Assembly: GCA_019310195.1 (NCBI GenBank) | Contig: JAFDET010000018.1 | Location: forward strand, 1-19,891 | Origin: Deltaproteobacteria bacterium | GTDB lineage: Bacteria; Myxococcota_A; UBA9160; JAFDET01 | Direction of reading: 5' to 3' | DNA length: 19,891 nt | Part shown: positions 1 through 7,999 of the stretch, piece after piece | Position numbering within the stretch: position 1 is the first letter of the stretch | Layout of the letters: each line of letters begins with the position of its first letter | Made by a program: the position numbers and the translations under genes | Notes under the pieces: model-generated | What the model was told of the DNA's origin: nothing | Database searches by the model: none | The model's input: only the letters and a program-made list of their open reading frames with translations

Positions 1-1
1 C

Positions 2-493
2 AAGGGTCAGGCGCTTCCGGCCTGGGACCCGCGCCCGCTCAAGGCCACGGGCGTCACCTACTGCACCAGCCCCATGGGCGCCGACCACACCGCCGGCCTG
101 ATCGTGAACCCGGGGCTGCCGCCGGAGCAGTTCGCCCAGGCGTCCCAGGAGGCGCAGGTCATCAACGCGGCGTGCGACTCGTCGGGCTTCTGCCAGTTCC
201 TCCAGCCCACGCTCCCGGACATGTCCGCGTTCATCTCCGGGCTCTACGGCGAGGAGGTGACCAAGGAAGATCTGGCCGATCTGGGCTGGCAGTGCCTCCA
301 GGACGAGTGGAAGTTCAACGAGGCTGCCGGCTTCACGGCGGCCGACGACGACATGCCCCAGTGCATCCGCGAGGAGGGCGTCGGGCCGGACCACGTGCTC
401 AAGTTCGACGTCCCGGCCGACGTGATCGCCCAGGCGCGAAACCAGCGCTTCGAGCCCAGCGACACCTTCTGGGATACCAAGGCCCAAGGCTAG
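2..493 (+). CDS. Aldehyde:ferredoxin oxidoreductase family enzyme, C-terminal part (5' truncated by window)
   Basis: The last 163 residues of a protein that begins before the window. Family members use a tungsten-bis-pterin cofactor and one [4Fe-4S] cluster to oxidise aldehydes (or related substrates) with ferredoxin. The visible part has the expected YCTSPMGADHTAG stretch (window positions about 59-97) and then CDSSGFC (173-193). The latter matches the DxxGL(C/D) pterin-binding motif, with F for L, and its last Cys (191-193) fits the fourth cluster ligand. The later FN..GF...DDDMP segment is also typical of the family C-terminus. The other three cluster cysteines lie outside the window, so the subtype (AOR, WOR or BamB-like) cannot be decided. 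Only 51 bp separate it from moeA and the tungstate transporter genes, which supports tungsten as the metal. Confidence 0.85.
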   Translation, partial: KGQALPAWDPRPLKATGVTYCTSPMGADHTAGLIVNPGLPPEQFAQASQEAQVINAACDSSGFCQFLQPTLPDMSAFISGLYGEEVTKEDLADLGWQCLQDEWKFNEAAGFTAADDDMPQCIREEGVGPDHVLKFDVPADVIAQARNQRFEPSDTFWDTKAQG

Positions 494-544
494 CTGCCCA
501 GCCCTGCGAAAACGGCGGGAGCCGCGGCGCGGTACCCTGGGACC

Positions 545-1795
545 ATGCGCGACGTTCGGATGAAGGGATTCGCCCAGCGGGCGGACGTGGAGGAGGTGGA
601 GCGCTTCCTCGCCGACGCCGTGACGGTGCAGTCCGCCGAGGCCGTGGAGCTGGCGCACTGCGCCGGCCGCGTACTGGCCGCGGACGTGCGCGCGCAGGTG
701 GACGTGCCGACCTTCGCTCGCTCGGCCATGGACGGCTACGCGGTGCGGGGCGAGGACACCTTCGGCGCCGGCGAGTACGACCCGGTAACGCTCGACCTGC
801 TCGGGCTGGCGCTGCCGGGGCGCCCCTTCCCGGGCCGCGTGGGATCCCGCGAGGCGGTGCGTATCATGACCGGTGCGCCGCTTCCCGAGGGCGCAGACGC
901 GGTGGTGATGGCCGAAGTCTGCCGCGAAGCGGATGGGCGGGTGGAGGTTCGCGATGCCGTGGCGCCGCGCAAGCACGTGGGCGCGGTCGCTGAAGACATC
1001 GCCTCCGGGAGCGTGGTGCTGCGCGCCGGCCGGCGTCTGCGCGCCCAGGACGTGGGGCTGCTGGCCAGCATCGGTGTCGCCGGGCCGGATTGCGTGCGGC
1101 GTCCGCGGGTGCGCCTGGTGATTACCGGCGACGAGCTGCTGCCGCCGGGAAGCCGGCCCGAAGGCGCCCGCATCGTGGACAGCAACTCCCCCATGCTGGC
1201 GGCCCTGGTGGCGCGGGACGGTGCTGAGCTCCTGCCCCACGAGATCCTGCCCGACGACGCCGAGCGGATTCGCACGGAGCTGGCCCGCGACGACGCCGAC
1301 GTGGTGCTGGTCTCCGGTGGAAGCTCTGTGGGGCAAGAGGACCACGCGCCGCGCCTGCTGGGCGAGCTGGGCACCCTGGACTTCCACGGCATCGCCATGC
1401 GCCCGTCTTCGCCGGCGGGCGTGGGTCGCATCGGAACTCGCCTGGTGTTCCTGCTGCCGGGAAATCCCGTGTCGTGCCTGTGTGCCTACGACTTCTTCGC
1501 CGGGCCGGCGATCCGCGCCCTGGGCGGCCGCTCGCGCAGCTGGCCCCATCGTCGCGTTCGGCTTCCCCTGGCGCGCAAGATCGCATCCATGGTGGGGCGC
1601 GTGGACTACGTGCGGGTGGCGATCGAGAAGGGCCGGGTCGAGCCGCTTGCCACGTCGGGGGCCTCGATCCTGTCGTCCACCGTCCGCGCCGACGGCTTCG
1701 TAATCGTTTCCCGGGAGCGCGAGGGCATGCCCGACGGCGCCACGGTGGAGGTGCTGCTCTACGACGATCAGGCCCCCGAAGGTTCGGGCGCATGA
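545..1795 (+). CDS. moeA: Molybdopterin molybdenum/tungsten transferase MoeA (stand-alone)
   Basis: A 416-aa MoeA, which inserts molybdate or tungstate into adenylylated molybdopterin in the cytoplasm. Visible motifs are MDGYAVRGEDT (residues 62-72), MTGAPLPEGADAVVMAE (108-124, with the metal-handling Asp at 118), AEDI (149-152), ITGDELLPPG (193-202), VDSN (211-214), the MogA-like SGGSSVG (257-263) and PGNPVS (305-310). The usual KPGKP loop reads RPSSP (286-290) followed by AGVGRI, which I recall as typical of a MoeA subfamily that also starts DVRMKGF. That N-terminus favours the ATG at 545 over the ATG at 560. No strong ribosome binding site is visible. It lies 51 bp after the tungsten oxidoreductase and overlaps the next moeA by ATGA. 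Tungsten preference is inferred from context. Confidence 0.92.
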   Translation: MRDVRMKGFAQRADVEEVERFLADAVTVQSAEAVELAHCAGRVLAADVRAQVDVPTFARSAMDGYAVRGEDTFGAGEYDPVTLDLLGLALPGRPFPGRVGSREAVRIMTGAPLPEGADAVVMAEVCREADGRVEVRDAVAPRKHVGAVAEDIASGSVVLRAGRRLRAQDVGLLASIGVAGPDCVRRPRVRLVITGDELLPPGSRPEGARIVDSNSPMLAALVARDGAELLPHEILPDDAERIRTELARDDADVVLVSGGSSVGQEDHAPRLLGELGTLDFHGIAMRPSSPAGVGRIGTRLVFLLPGNPVSCLCAYDFFAGPAIRALGGRSRSWPHRRVRLPLARKIASMVGRVDYVRVAIEKGRVEPLATSGASILSSTVRADGFVIVSREREGMPDGATVEVLLYDDQAPEGSGA

Positions 1796-3696
1796 AGCAG
1801 AGCCAGTTCCTGGACGTCATCGACCGCGACGAGGCAGAGGCCCGCTGGACCGCCGCCCTGGACTTGAACGTGCTGCCCGCCGAGGTCGTGCACCTGGGTA
1901 GCTCCCTCGGCCGGATCCTGGCCGAGGATGTGCGTGCCGACGTGGACGTTCCATCCTTCGACCGCTCCAACATGGACGGCTTCGCCGTGCAGGCCCAAGC
2001 TACTTTCGGCGCCATGGAGGAGGCGCCGGTCCGGCTGCGCCACAACCACGAAGTGATTTCCACCGGCATGGCGCCCACCGATGAGGTGAAGTTGGGGACT
2101 GCCTCGACGATCGCCACAGGCGGCATGCTGCCTCGCGGCGCCGACGCCGTGGTCCCCGTGGAGTACACCGACCTGGAGGACGAGGGCCGGGTGGTGGTGG
2201 TGACACGCGCGGTGGTTCCGGGCGGCGCCGTGTCTTTCGCCGGAACCGACATCGGCCTCGGCGAGACGGTGCTCTTCCGGGGCACGCGGCTCACCTCGCG
2301 GGAGACGGGCATGCTGGCCGCCGTGGGGCGCGAGCACGTGCGCGTGGTGCGCCGGCCCCGGGTCGCCATCCTCTCGACGGGGAACGAGATCGTAGAGCCG
2401 GGGGCGCCCATGCGGCCCGGCCTGGTCTTCGACAGCAACGCGCGCATCCTGTGCGACGCCGTGCGCGAGCTCGGTGGCGAGCCCTGGTTCGTGGGCACCT
2501 TCCGCGACGAGGAGACGTCGGTGCACGCCGGCCTGGAGCGCGCCCGGCGCGACTCCGACGTGATCCTGCTCTCCGGCGGCACCTCCAAGGGCGAGGGCGA
2601 CCTGAACGCCCAGGTGGTGGCGCAGCTGGATCCGGGAATCCTGGTGCACGGCGTCGCGCTCAAGCCCGGAAAGCCCATCTGCCTGGCGTCCGACGGCGGC
2701 CGGCCGGTGGTGATCCTGCCGGGCTTTCCTACCTCGGCGGTGTTCACCTTTCACGAGTTCGTCGCGCCCGTGGTGCGTCGGCTCCAAGGCCTGCGCGCCG
2801 ACCGCGCCGAGGCCGTCCCCGCCCGCATGGCGGTCCAGATCGCCTCCGAGCGGGGCCGGCACGAGTACCTGCTGGTGGGGCTGGTGGAGCGCGCCGACGG
2901 CGAGTTGGCTGCGTATCCCATGGGCAAGGGGAGCGGCAGCGTCACGGCGTTCAGCCGCGCCGACGGCTTCGTCCGCATCGACCGCAACACCGAGATCGTG
3001 GATGCCGACGCCGAGGTGGCCGTCACCCTGATCGGCCGCGAGCTGGAGCCCGCCGATCTCGTCGTGATCGGAAGCCACTGCATCGGCCTCGACGCGGTGG
3101 CGGCCGCACTCCTGGCCGAGGGCTTCACGGTCAAGCTCGTCTCGGTGGGGAGCCAGGGCGGCCTGGCGGCGGCCGGGCGCGGCGAGTGCGACGTGGCGCC
3201 CATCCACCTGCTCGACACCGAGACCGGCGAGTACAACCGGCCCCTGCTGCCCGACGGAGTGCGCTTGCTGCGCGGCTACACGCGCATGCAGGGGGTCGTC
3301 ACGCGCACCCGCGAGACGCGCGACGTGGAGGCGCTGCTGGCGGATCCCGAGGTCCGCATGGTGAACCGCAATCGCGGCGCCGGGACGCGCGTGTTGATCG
3401 ACCGGCTGCTGGGCGAGCGCCGCCCGCCCGGCCATGCCTACGAGCCGCGTTCTCACAACGCGGTGGCCGCCGCCGTGAGCCAGGGGCGCGCCGACTGGGG
3501 CGTCACCATCGAGCCCGTCGCGGCCCGGGCGCGGCTGCGCTTTCAGCCCCTGCGTCCGGAGTGCTACGACTTCGCGATTCCCGACGATCGCTGGGAGCGG
3601 CCCGCCGTGCGCGCGTTGCGGCGTCTGCTCGAGGACGGCAGCCCGTTGCGCGCAGAGCTGCGGCGATTGGGCTTCGATGCCGAGGAGGGGCGATGA
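1792..3696 (+). CDS. moeA: MoeA fused to a C-terminal periplasmic-binding-protein-like domain
   Basis: A 634-aa two-domain protein. Residues 1 to about 415 are a full MoeA, with MDGFAV (61-66), ATGGMLPRGADAVVPVE (108-124), STGNEIVEPG (195-204), FDSN (213-216), SGGTSKG (261-267), KPGKP (291-295) and LPGFPTS (309-315). Residues about 421-634 form a PBP-like domain of the PF12727 type, recognisable by IGSHCIGLDAV, GGLAAAGRGECDVAPIHLLD and MVNRNRGAGTRVLIDRLLG. It has no signal peptide, so this domain acts in the cytoplasm. Family annotation links it to small-ligand or oxyanion binding, but its ligand is not established. Where E. coli MoeA has GED, this protein has GTD (151-153), so the conserved Glu is missing. 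The start is the ATG overlapping the previous stop. Its own stop overlaps tupA, which suggests translational coupling. Confidence 0.93.
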   Translation: MKQSQFLDVIDRDEAEARWTAALDLNVLPAEVVHLGSSLGRILAEDVRADVDVPSFDRSNMDGFAVQAQATFGAMEEAPVRLRHNHEVISTGMAPTDEVKLGTASTIATGGMLPRGADAVVPVEYTDLEDEGRVVVVTRAVVPGGAVSFAGTDIGLGETVLFRGTRLTSRETGMLAAVGREHVRVVRRPRVAILSTGNEIVEPGAPMRPGLVFDSNARILCDAVRELGGEPWFVGTFRDEETSVHAGLERARRDSDVILLSGGTSKGEGDLNAQVVAQLDPGILVHGVALKPGKPICLASDGGRPVVILPGFPTSAVFTFHEFVAPVVRRLQGLRADRAEAVPARMAVQIASERGRHEYLLVGLVERADGELAAYPMGKGSGSVTAFSRADGFVRIDRNTEIVDADAEVAVTLIGRELEPADLVVIGSHCIGLDAVAAALLAEGFTVKLVSVGSQGGLAAAGRGECDVAPIHLLDTETGEYNRPLLPDGVRLLRGYTRMQGVVTRTRETRDVEALLADPEVRMVNRNRGAGTRVLIDRLLGERRPPGHAYEPRSHNAVAAAVSQGRADWGVTIEPVAARARLRFQPLRPECYDFAIPDDRWERPAVRALRRLLEDGSPLRAELRRLGFDAEEGR

Positions 3697-4514
3697 AGCG
3701 CGTTGCGTGGGCTGTCCTGACGATTCTTCTGGCTGGCTGCGGCTCGGGCGATGCCGCGGCCGTGCTGGACATGGCCACCACCACGTCGGTGCGGGACTCG
3801 GGCCTGATGGAAGCGCTGCTGCCCCGCTTCAGCGCCCAGACGGGGATCGAGGTGAGGCTGCTGGTGGTGGGCAGCGGCGCCGCGCTGCGCATGGGAGCCG
3901 ACGGTGATGTGGACGTCCTGCTGACCCACGCGCCCGCCGGTGAGCTCGAGCTGGTCGAGGCGGGAAAGCTCGTCGACCGTCGCCCCTTCATGCGCAATCA
4001 CTTCGTGATCGCGGGCCCGGCCGAGGATCCGGCCGGCCTCGCTCACGCTGCCGACGCGCGCGGCGCCATGCGCCGTCTGGCCGCCGCCGACGCGCTCTTC
4101 GTGAGTCGCGCCGATGACTCGGGCACCCATCGCCGGGAGAAGGCGGTGTTGACGGAAGCGGGCCTCGATCCGGGCGCCAGCTGGAGCAACGTGATCCGGA
4201 CGAATGCGGGCATGGGCGCCTCACTCCAGGTGGCCGGCGAGCGGCGGGCCTACATCGTTGCGGACGTCGGCACCTTTCGCGCCTTCCGCAAGCGCGTGGA
4301 GTTGGTGGCGCTCTCGAATCCCGACGACCCGGACCTGCGCAATGTCTACTCCGTCCTGCGGCCGAACCCGGAGGGACGCGACCTCAACGTCGAAGGCGCC
4401 CAGCTGCTGGCCGACTTCCTGACGGCCCCCGGGACCCAGCACTGGATCGGCGAGTTCGGCCGCGATCCCGACCCGCTCTTCGTGCCGCTGCTGCTCGAAG
4501 GAAGCTCTGGGTGA
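3693..4514 (+). CDS. tupA: Tungstate ABC transporter substrate-binding lipoprotein TupA
   Basis: A 273-aa exported solute-binding protein. The N-terminus is a lipoprotein signal ending in lipobox LAGC (residues 13-16, Cys16), so it should be anchored in the inner membrane facing the periplasm. The TupA hallmark TTTS is at 29-32, followed by DSGL. Other conserved binding segments are VGSGAAL (59-65), SRADDSGTH (138-146) and GMGASLQVA (173-181). The TTTS motif separates TupA from ModA and WtpA and predicts tungstate selectivity over molybdate. A strong ribosome binding site, GAGGAGGGG (3682-3690), lies just upstream inside moeA. The start ATG overlaps the previous stop (ATGA) and the stop overlaps tupB (GTGA). 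Confidence 0.95.
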   Translation: MKRVAWAVLTILLAGCGSGDAAAVLDMATTTSVRDSGLMEALLPRFSAQTGIEVRLLVVGSGAALRMGADGDVDVLLTHAPAGELELVEAGKLVDRRPFMRNHFVIAGPAEDPAGLAHAADARGAMRRLAAADALFVSRADDSGTHRREKAVLTEAGLDPGASWSNVIRTNAGMGASLQVAGERRAYIVADVGTFRAFRKRVELVALSNPDDPDLRNVYSVLRPNPEGRDLNVEGAQLLADFLTAPGTQHWIGEFGRDPDPLFVPLLLEGSSG

Positions 4515-5167
4515 CCGGCTTTCCCTGGGGCGCCGTCTTCGAGGTGGCCCTGCGCACGCTTGCGGTGTGTGGCAGCGCGCTGATCATCGCCCTGGTGCTG
4601 GGACTGCCGCTCGGTATCTGGCTGGGCCGTCGTCGCTTCCCGGGTCGCAGCCTGCTGGTGGCCATCGCCAATACCGGGATGGGCCTGCCCCCGGTGGTGG
4701 TGGGGCTGGGGGTGTTCCTGCTCCTGGCCCGCAGCGGCCCGCTGGGACCCTGGCGGCTGATCTTCACGCCCGAGGCCATGGTCGTCGCCCAGGTGGTGAT
4801 CGCGTTGCCGCTGATCGTGGGCATCACCCTGGCCGCGGTGGGTTCGCTGCCCGCCGACTTCCACCTGCAGGTGCGCGCCCTGGGGCTGCGCGGCTCCCGG
4901 GCCCTGTGGGTGCTGCTTCGCGAGATCCGCATGGGGCTGCTGGCCGCGGTGATCGTGGCGCTGGGCGGAATCCTCTCCGAGGTGGGTGCCGTGTGGATGG
5001 TGGGCGGCAACATCGAGGGACAGACCCGGGTGTTGACCACCGGCGTGATGATGTACGTGCAGATGGGGCGCTACGAGGACGCGATCGCCCTGGCGGCCAT
5101 CCTGATGGGCCTCACCTTCGTGCTGACGGGAAGCCTGACGGCCATTCAGCAGACGAGGCGCGCGTGA
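4511..5167 (+). CDS. tupB: Tungstate ABC transporter permease TupB
   Basis: A 218-aa inner-membrane permease forming the tungstate channel. About five hydrophobic segments are visible, near residues 12-38, 47-72, 88-111, 141-163 and 190-210. The cytoplasmic coupling loop around 122-160 (ALGLRGSRALWVLLREIRMG, then an LSEVGA segment) is the EAA-type motif that contacts the ATPase. The length fits the single-domain TupB family. GTG at 4511 is the likely start because it overlaps the tupA stop (GTGA), and the tupB stop overlaps tupC in the same way. It should form a homodimer with two TupC subunits. Confidence 0.93.
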   Translation: MTGFPWGAVFEVALRTLAVCGSALIIALVLGLPLGIWLGRRRFPGRSLLVAIANTGMGLPPVVVGLGVFLLLARSGPLGPWRLIFTPEAMVVAQVVIALPLIVGITLAAVGSLPADFHLQVRALGLRGSRALWVLLREIRMGLLAAVIVALGGILSEVGAVWMVGGNIEGQTRVLTTGVMMYVQMGRYEDAIALAAILMGLTFVLTGSLTAIQQTRRA

Positions 5168-6240
5168 GCGAGGGAGCGCCGCTTCTGGCCGTTCACGGGC
5201 TCGAGCTGGCCTACGGCGTGGGCCCCGACGCCTTCCGCCTGTCGGTTCCGTCCCTGGAGCTGCGTGCCCAGCAGGCGCTGGCCGTGCTGGGTCCCAACGG
5301 TGCCGGCAAGACCACGCTGCTGCGCGCCATGGCCGGGCTCCTGGAGCCGCGTGCGGGGCAGGTGGTGCGGGGCGCCGACCGGGACGTGGCGCTGGTGTTC
5401 CAGCGGCCCCTCGTGTTCCGCGGCAGCGTGGCCTACAACGTGGAGCTCCCGCTGTGGGCGCGCGGGCTTTCGGGCTCTCAGCGCAGCGAGCGCGCGCACG
5501 CGTCGCTCCAGGCCTTCGGCATCGAGCACCTGGCGCGGCGCAACGCGACGACGCTGTCGGGAGGCGAGCTGCGCCGGCTGGCCCTGGCGCGCGCCTTCGT
5601 CACGCGGCCGGACGTGCTGCTGCTGGACGAGCCGTTCGACGACCTGGACGCCGCGGGCCGCGAGTCGCTCTCGCTGGATCTGCGGCGCGTGGTGGACGAG
5701 CAGGGCGTGGCCGTGGCCATGGTGACCCACGACCTGCGCCAGGCCCTGTTGCTGGCCGACCGCATCGCGGTGCTGCTGGGCGGCAGGATGGCCCAGCTCG
5801 GCAGCCGCGACGAGATCCTGCGCGAGCCCGCGGACCCGGCCGTCGCCGGGGTGGTGGGCATGACGAACGTTCTGCCCGGTGTGGTCCGCAGCGGCGGTGC
5901 GGCGGGCCTGACCCGCGTGCGGCTGGAGGGCGGACCCGAGATCGCCTGCACGGCGCGGGCCGCGCTCGAGGCCCCCGTCTGGGTCGGCGTGCGTCCGGAG
6001 AACGTGAAGCTCCAGGCGGCCCACGGCGACGAAGAGACGCGGCTCGGACGCGCCGTCGTCACGCGGATTCTCTCCGACGGCATCCTGGCCAATGCGCTGC
6101 TCGACTGGGACGGCGTGGAGCTTCGCACGCACCTGGTGGCGGGACGGGGCCTGGGGCACACGTTGAAGCGCGGCGACCCGGTCCGGCTCTCGATCCGGCC
6201 CGAGGACGTGCACCTGATGCCGCGGTCCGAAGTCGGGTAG
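5164..6240 (+). CDS. tupC: Tungstate ABC transporter ATP-binding protein TupC with C-terminal TOBE-type extension
   Basis: A 358-aa ATPase that powers TupB. All ABC motifs are present: Walker A GPNGAGKT (residues 43-50), Q-loop FQRP (79-82), signature LSGGE (131-135), Walker B VLLLDEP (151-157) and H-loop His189. After about residue 240 there is an extra C-terminal region containing VGVRPENVKL and later SIRPEDVHLM, the repeated ending seen in TOBE/MOP-type regulatory domains of ModC-like ATPases. Such domains bind oxyanions in some homologues and shut down transport, so feedback inhibition by tungstate is possible here but is inferred. The start is GTG overlapping the tupB stop (GTGA). The stop TAG is also the first three bases of the inverted repeat that follows. 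Confidence 0.92.
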   Translation: MSEGAPLLAVHGLELAYGVGPDAFRLSVPSLELRAQQALAVLGPNGAGKTTLLRAMAGLLEPRAGQVVRGADRDVALVFQRPLVFRGSVAYNVELPLWARGLSGSQRSERAHASLQAFGIEHLARRNATTLSGGELRRLALARAFVTRPDVLLLDEPFDDLDAAGRESLSLDLRRVVDEQGVAVAMVTHDLRQALLLADRIAVLLGGRMAQLGSRDEILREPADPAVAGVVGMTNVLPGVVRSGGAAGLTRVRLEGGPEIACTARAALEAPVWVGVRPENVKLQAAHGDEETRLGRAVVTRILSDGILANALLDWDGVELRTHLVAGRGLGHTLKRGDPVRLSIRPEDVHLMPRSEVG

Positions 6241-6403
6241 GAGCCTGATCCAAGATGGGGCACACGGTCCGGACGCCGGTCCATCCGCGCTGGCTGAATT
6301 GCGGTCCTTGCGCCGTAGCTACGGCCATGGCTCAGTCGCGGGCCTTGCCAGCGCGGCGTCTCGACGCCCCGGCCGGCACACCCCATCTTGGGTCAGGCTC
6401 CTA
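6238..6403. repeat. Long palindromic repeat, copy 1 (166 bp)
   Basis: This lies between convergent tupC and the alpha-glucosidase gene. The outer arms (6238-6260 and 6381-6403) are 23 nt with one mismatch. They begin TAGGAGCCTGA and continue into CCAAGATGGGG. An inner 10-bp stem pairs CCGCGCTGGC (6285-6294) with 6347-6356, and a 14-bp perfect palindrome, GCCGTAGCTACGGC (6312-6325), sits close to the centre, so the whole unit can fold into one long imperfect hairpin. The terminal TAG on each side is the stop codon of the adjoining gene. No T-run follows either arm, so it does not look like a classical intrinsic terminator. It shares arm sequences with the repeat at 11266-11348. Confidence 0.9.
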
Positions 6404-7999
6404 GTCCAGCGCGTCCACCACCAGCACCGCCGCTTCGCTGGGGGCCAGGTGGATCTCATCGGTCCGCTCGGGCAGGGGCGTTCCGTGAACCGTGCGCAGA
6501 CCGCCGCGCACCGTGCTCGCTCCCAGCTTCACGCGCCGCTCGCCGCCGGAGAAGTTCAGGGCCACCAGCACGCGTGAAGCATCGGCCCTGCGCTCGAAGG
6601 CGAACACGTCCTCGGGCGCGTCCAGGCTGCGGTAGTCGCCCCGGTGCAGGGCCGGCGTGGTGCGCCGCAACGCCAGCAGATCGCGGTACAGGCAGAGCAG
6701 CGATGCAGGGTCATCGCGCTGGGCCTCGACGTTGCGCTCGTCGGAGTCGGGGCCGATGGGCAGCCAGGGCGTTTCGTCGCTGAAGCCGGCGCCGTTGCCC
6801 CCCGACCACTGCATGGGCGTGCGCTCTCCGTCGCGCCCCACGGCCGGGTGGATGTGGATCCCGACCGGGTCGAGAATCTGGTCGTCGGGAATCGCCACGT
6901 TGCGCATCCCGATCTCCTCGCCGTAGTAGAGGAAGGGTGTTCCGCGCAGGGTCAGAAGCATGGTCGCCGCCACCCGCGCCCGGGCTTCGCCCAGCACCGG
7001 GTCGTCGTAGCGGCTGGCGTGGCGGGGCACGTCGTGGTTGGAGAGCACCAGGTCGGGCCAGCAGCCGCCGGGCAGCGCTGCCTCGAAGGCTTCGGTCTCC
7101 TCGCGGAAGGTGTCGGCGGACCAGGGCGCGCGCAGGAAGGCGAAGTTGAAGGCCAGGTGCAGCCCTTCGCCGTTCACGTAGTAGGAGGCCGCGACCTTGG
7201 GGTCCACGATGAAGACCTCGCCCACGGTCATGCGCGCGTCGTACTCGTTCAACACCCGGCGGATGCCGCGCAGGTACTCCTGCGTATCCGGATGGTTCTC
7301 GTCGTGAACGTGGCGCTGGCCCAGGTAGCCCGGGTGCCCCGACTCGTGGAGCGGGTTGTCGCGCAGCTCCGGATCCTTGGCGATCTTGTGGATCACGTCG
7401 ATGCGGAACCCGCCCACGCCCCGGTCCAGCCAGAAGCGCAGCACATCGTGCATGGCCTCGACCACCTCGGGGTTGCGCCAGTCCAGGTCCGGCTGCTCCT
7501 TGAGGAAGGAGTGCAGGTAGGACTGGCCCGAGGCCTCGTCCCACTCCCAGGCGCCGCCGCCGAACACGCTCTGCCAGTTGTTGGGCGGCGAGCCGTCCGG
7601 CTTGGGGTTGCGCCAGACGTACCAATCTCTTTTCGGGCTCGAGCGCCCGCTTCGTGACTCCTGGAACCAGGCGTGCTGATCGGAGGTGTGGTTGGGAACC
7701 CAGTCCAGGATCAAGCGGATGCCGCGCTGGCGGGCCTCGTCCTGGAGACGGTCGAAGCCGGCCAGGTCGCCGAAGAGCGGCTCCACGTCGCAGTAGTCGG
7801 CCACGTCGTAGCCGAAGTCCGCCATCGGCGAGGGAGAGATGGGCGACAGCCAGACCGCGTCGATGCCCAGCCAGGCCAGGTGGTCCAGGCGCTGGCGGAT
7901 GCCCTCCAGGTCGCCCACGCCGTCGCTGTTCGAATCCATGAACGAGCGCGGGTAGATCTGGTAGACGACGCCGTCCTGCCACCACAGCCGTTCGCTCAC
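6401..7999 (-). CDS. GH13 alpha-glucosidase (oligo-glucosidase type)
   Basis: A 532-aa glycoside hydrolase of family 13 with no signal peptide, so it probably hydrolyses (or transglycosylates) short alpha-glucosides in the cytoplasm. The N-terminus WWQDGVVYQIYPRSF is typical. A calcium-binding-like loop, DSNSDGVGDLEG, spans residues 22-33. Catalytic residues are the nucleophile Asp201 in GGFRIDVIHKI, the acid/base Glu261 in MTVGEVF and the transition-state Asp323 in SNHD. A C-terminal beta domain is present. Substrate (isomaltose, maltose, sucrose or trehalose) cannot be fixed by eye. The start is GTG at 7999, overlapping the upstream stop (GTGA), with GGAGGG six bases before it. The stop codon is supplied by the terminal trinucleotide of the 6238-6403 repeat. 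Confidence 0.92.
   Translation of the reverse strand: MSERLWWQDGVVYQIYPRSFMDSNSDGVGDLEGIRQRLDHLAWLGIDAVWLSPISPSPMADFGYDVADYCDVEPLFGDLAGFDRLQDEARQRGIRLILDWVPNHTSDQHAWFQESRSGRSSPKRDWYVWRNPKPDGSPPNNWQSVFGGGAWEWDEASGQSYLHSFLKEQPDLDWRNPEVVEAMHDVLRFWLDRGVGGFRIDVIHKIAKDPELRDNPLHESGHPGYLGQRHVHDENHPDTQEYLRGIRRVLNEYDARMTVGEVFIVDPKVAASYYVNGEGLHLAFNFAFLRAPWSADTFREETEAFEAALPGGCWPDLVLSNHDVPRHASRYDDPVLGEARARVAATMLLTLRGTPFLYYGEEIGMRNVAIPDDQILDPVGIHIHPAVGRDGERTPMQWSGGNGAGFSDETPWLPIGPDSDERNVEAQRDDPASLLCLYRDLLALRRTTPALHRGDYRSLDAPEDVFAFERRADASRVLVALNFSGGERRVKLGASTVRGGLRTVHGTPLPERTDEIHLAPSEAAVLVVDALD

Noticed and set aside
1474..1791. Extended N-terminus of the fused MoeA
   Set aside because: The extra residues are a shadow of the first moeA in another frame. 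Homology begins at the ATG at 1792.
6238..6403. Insertion sequence or MITE with a transposase
   Set aside because: There is no transposase frame in the 166 bp, and I see no convincing target-site duplication. It is listed as a repeat only.
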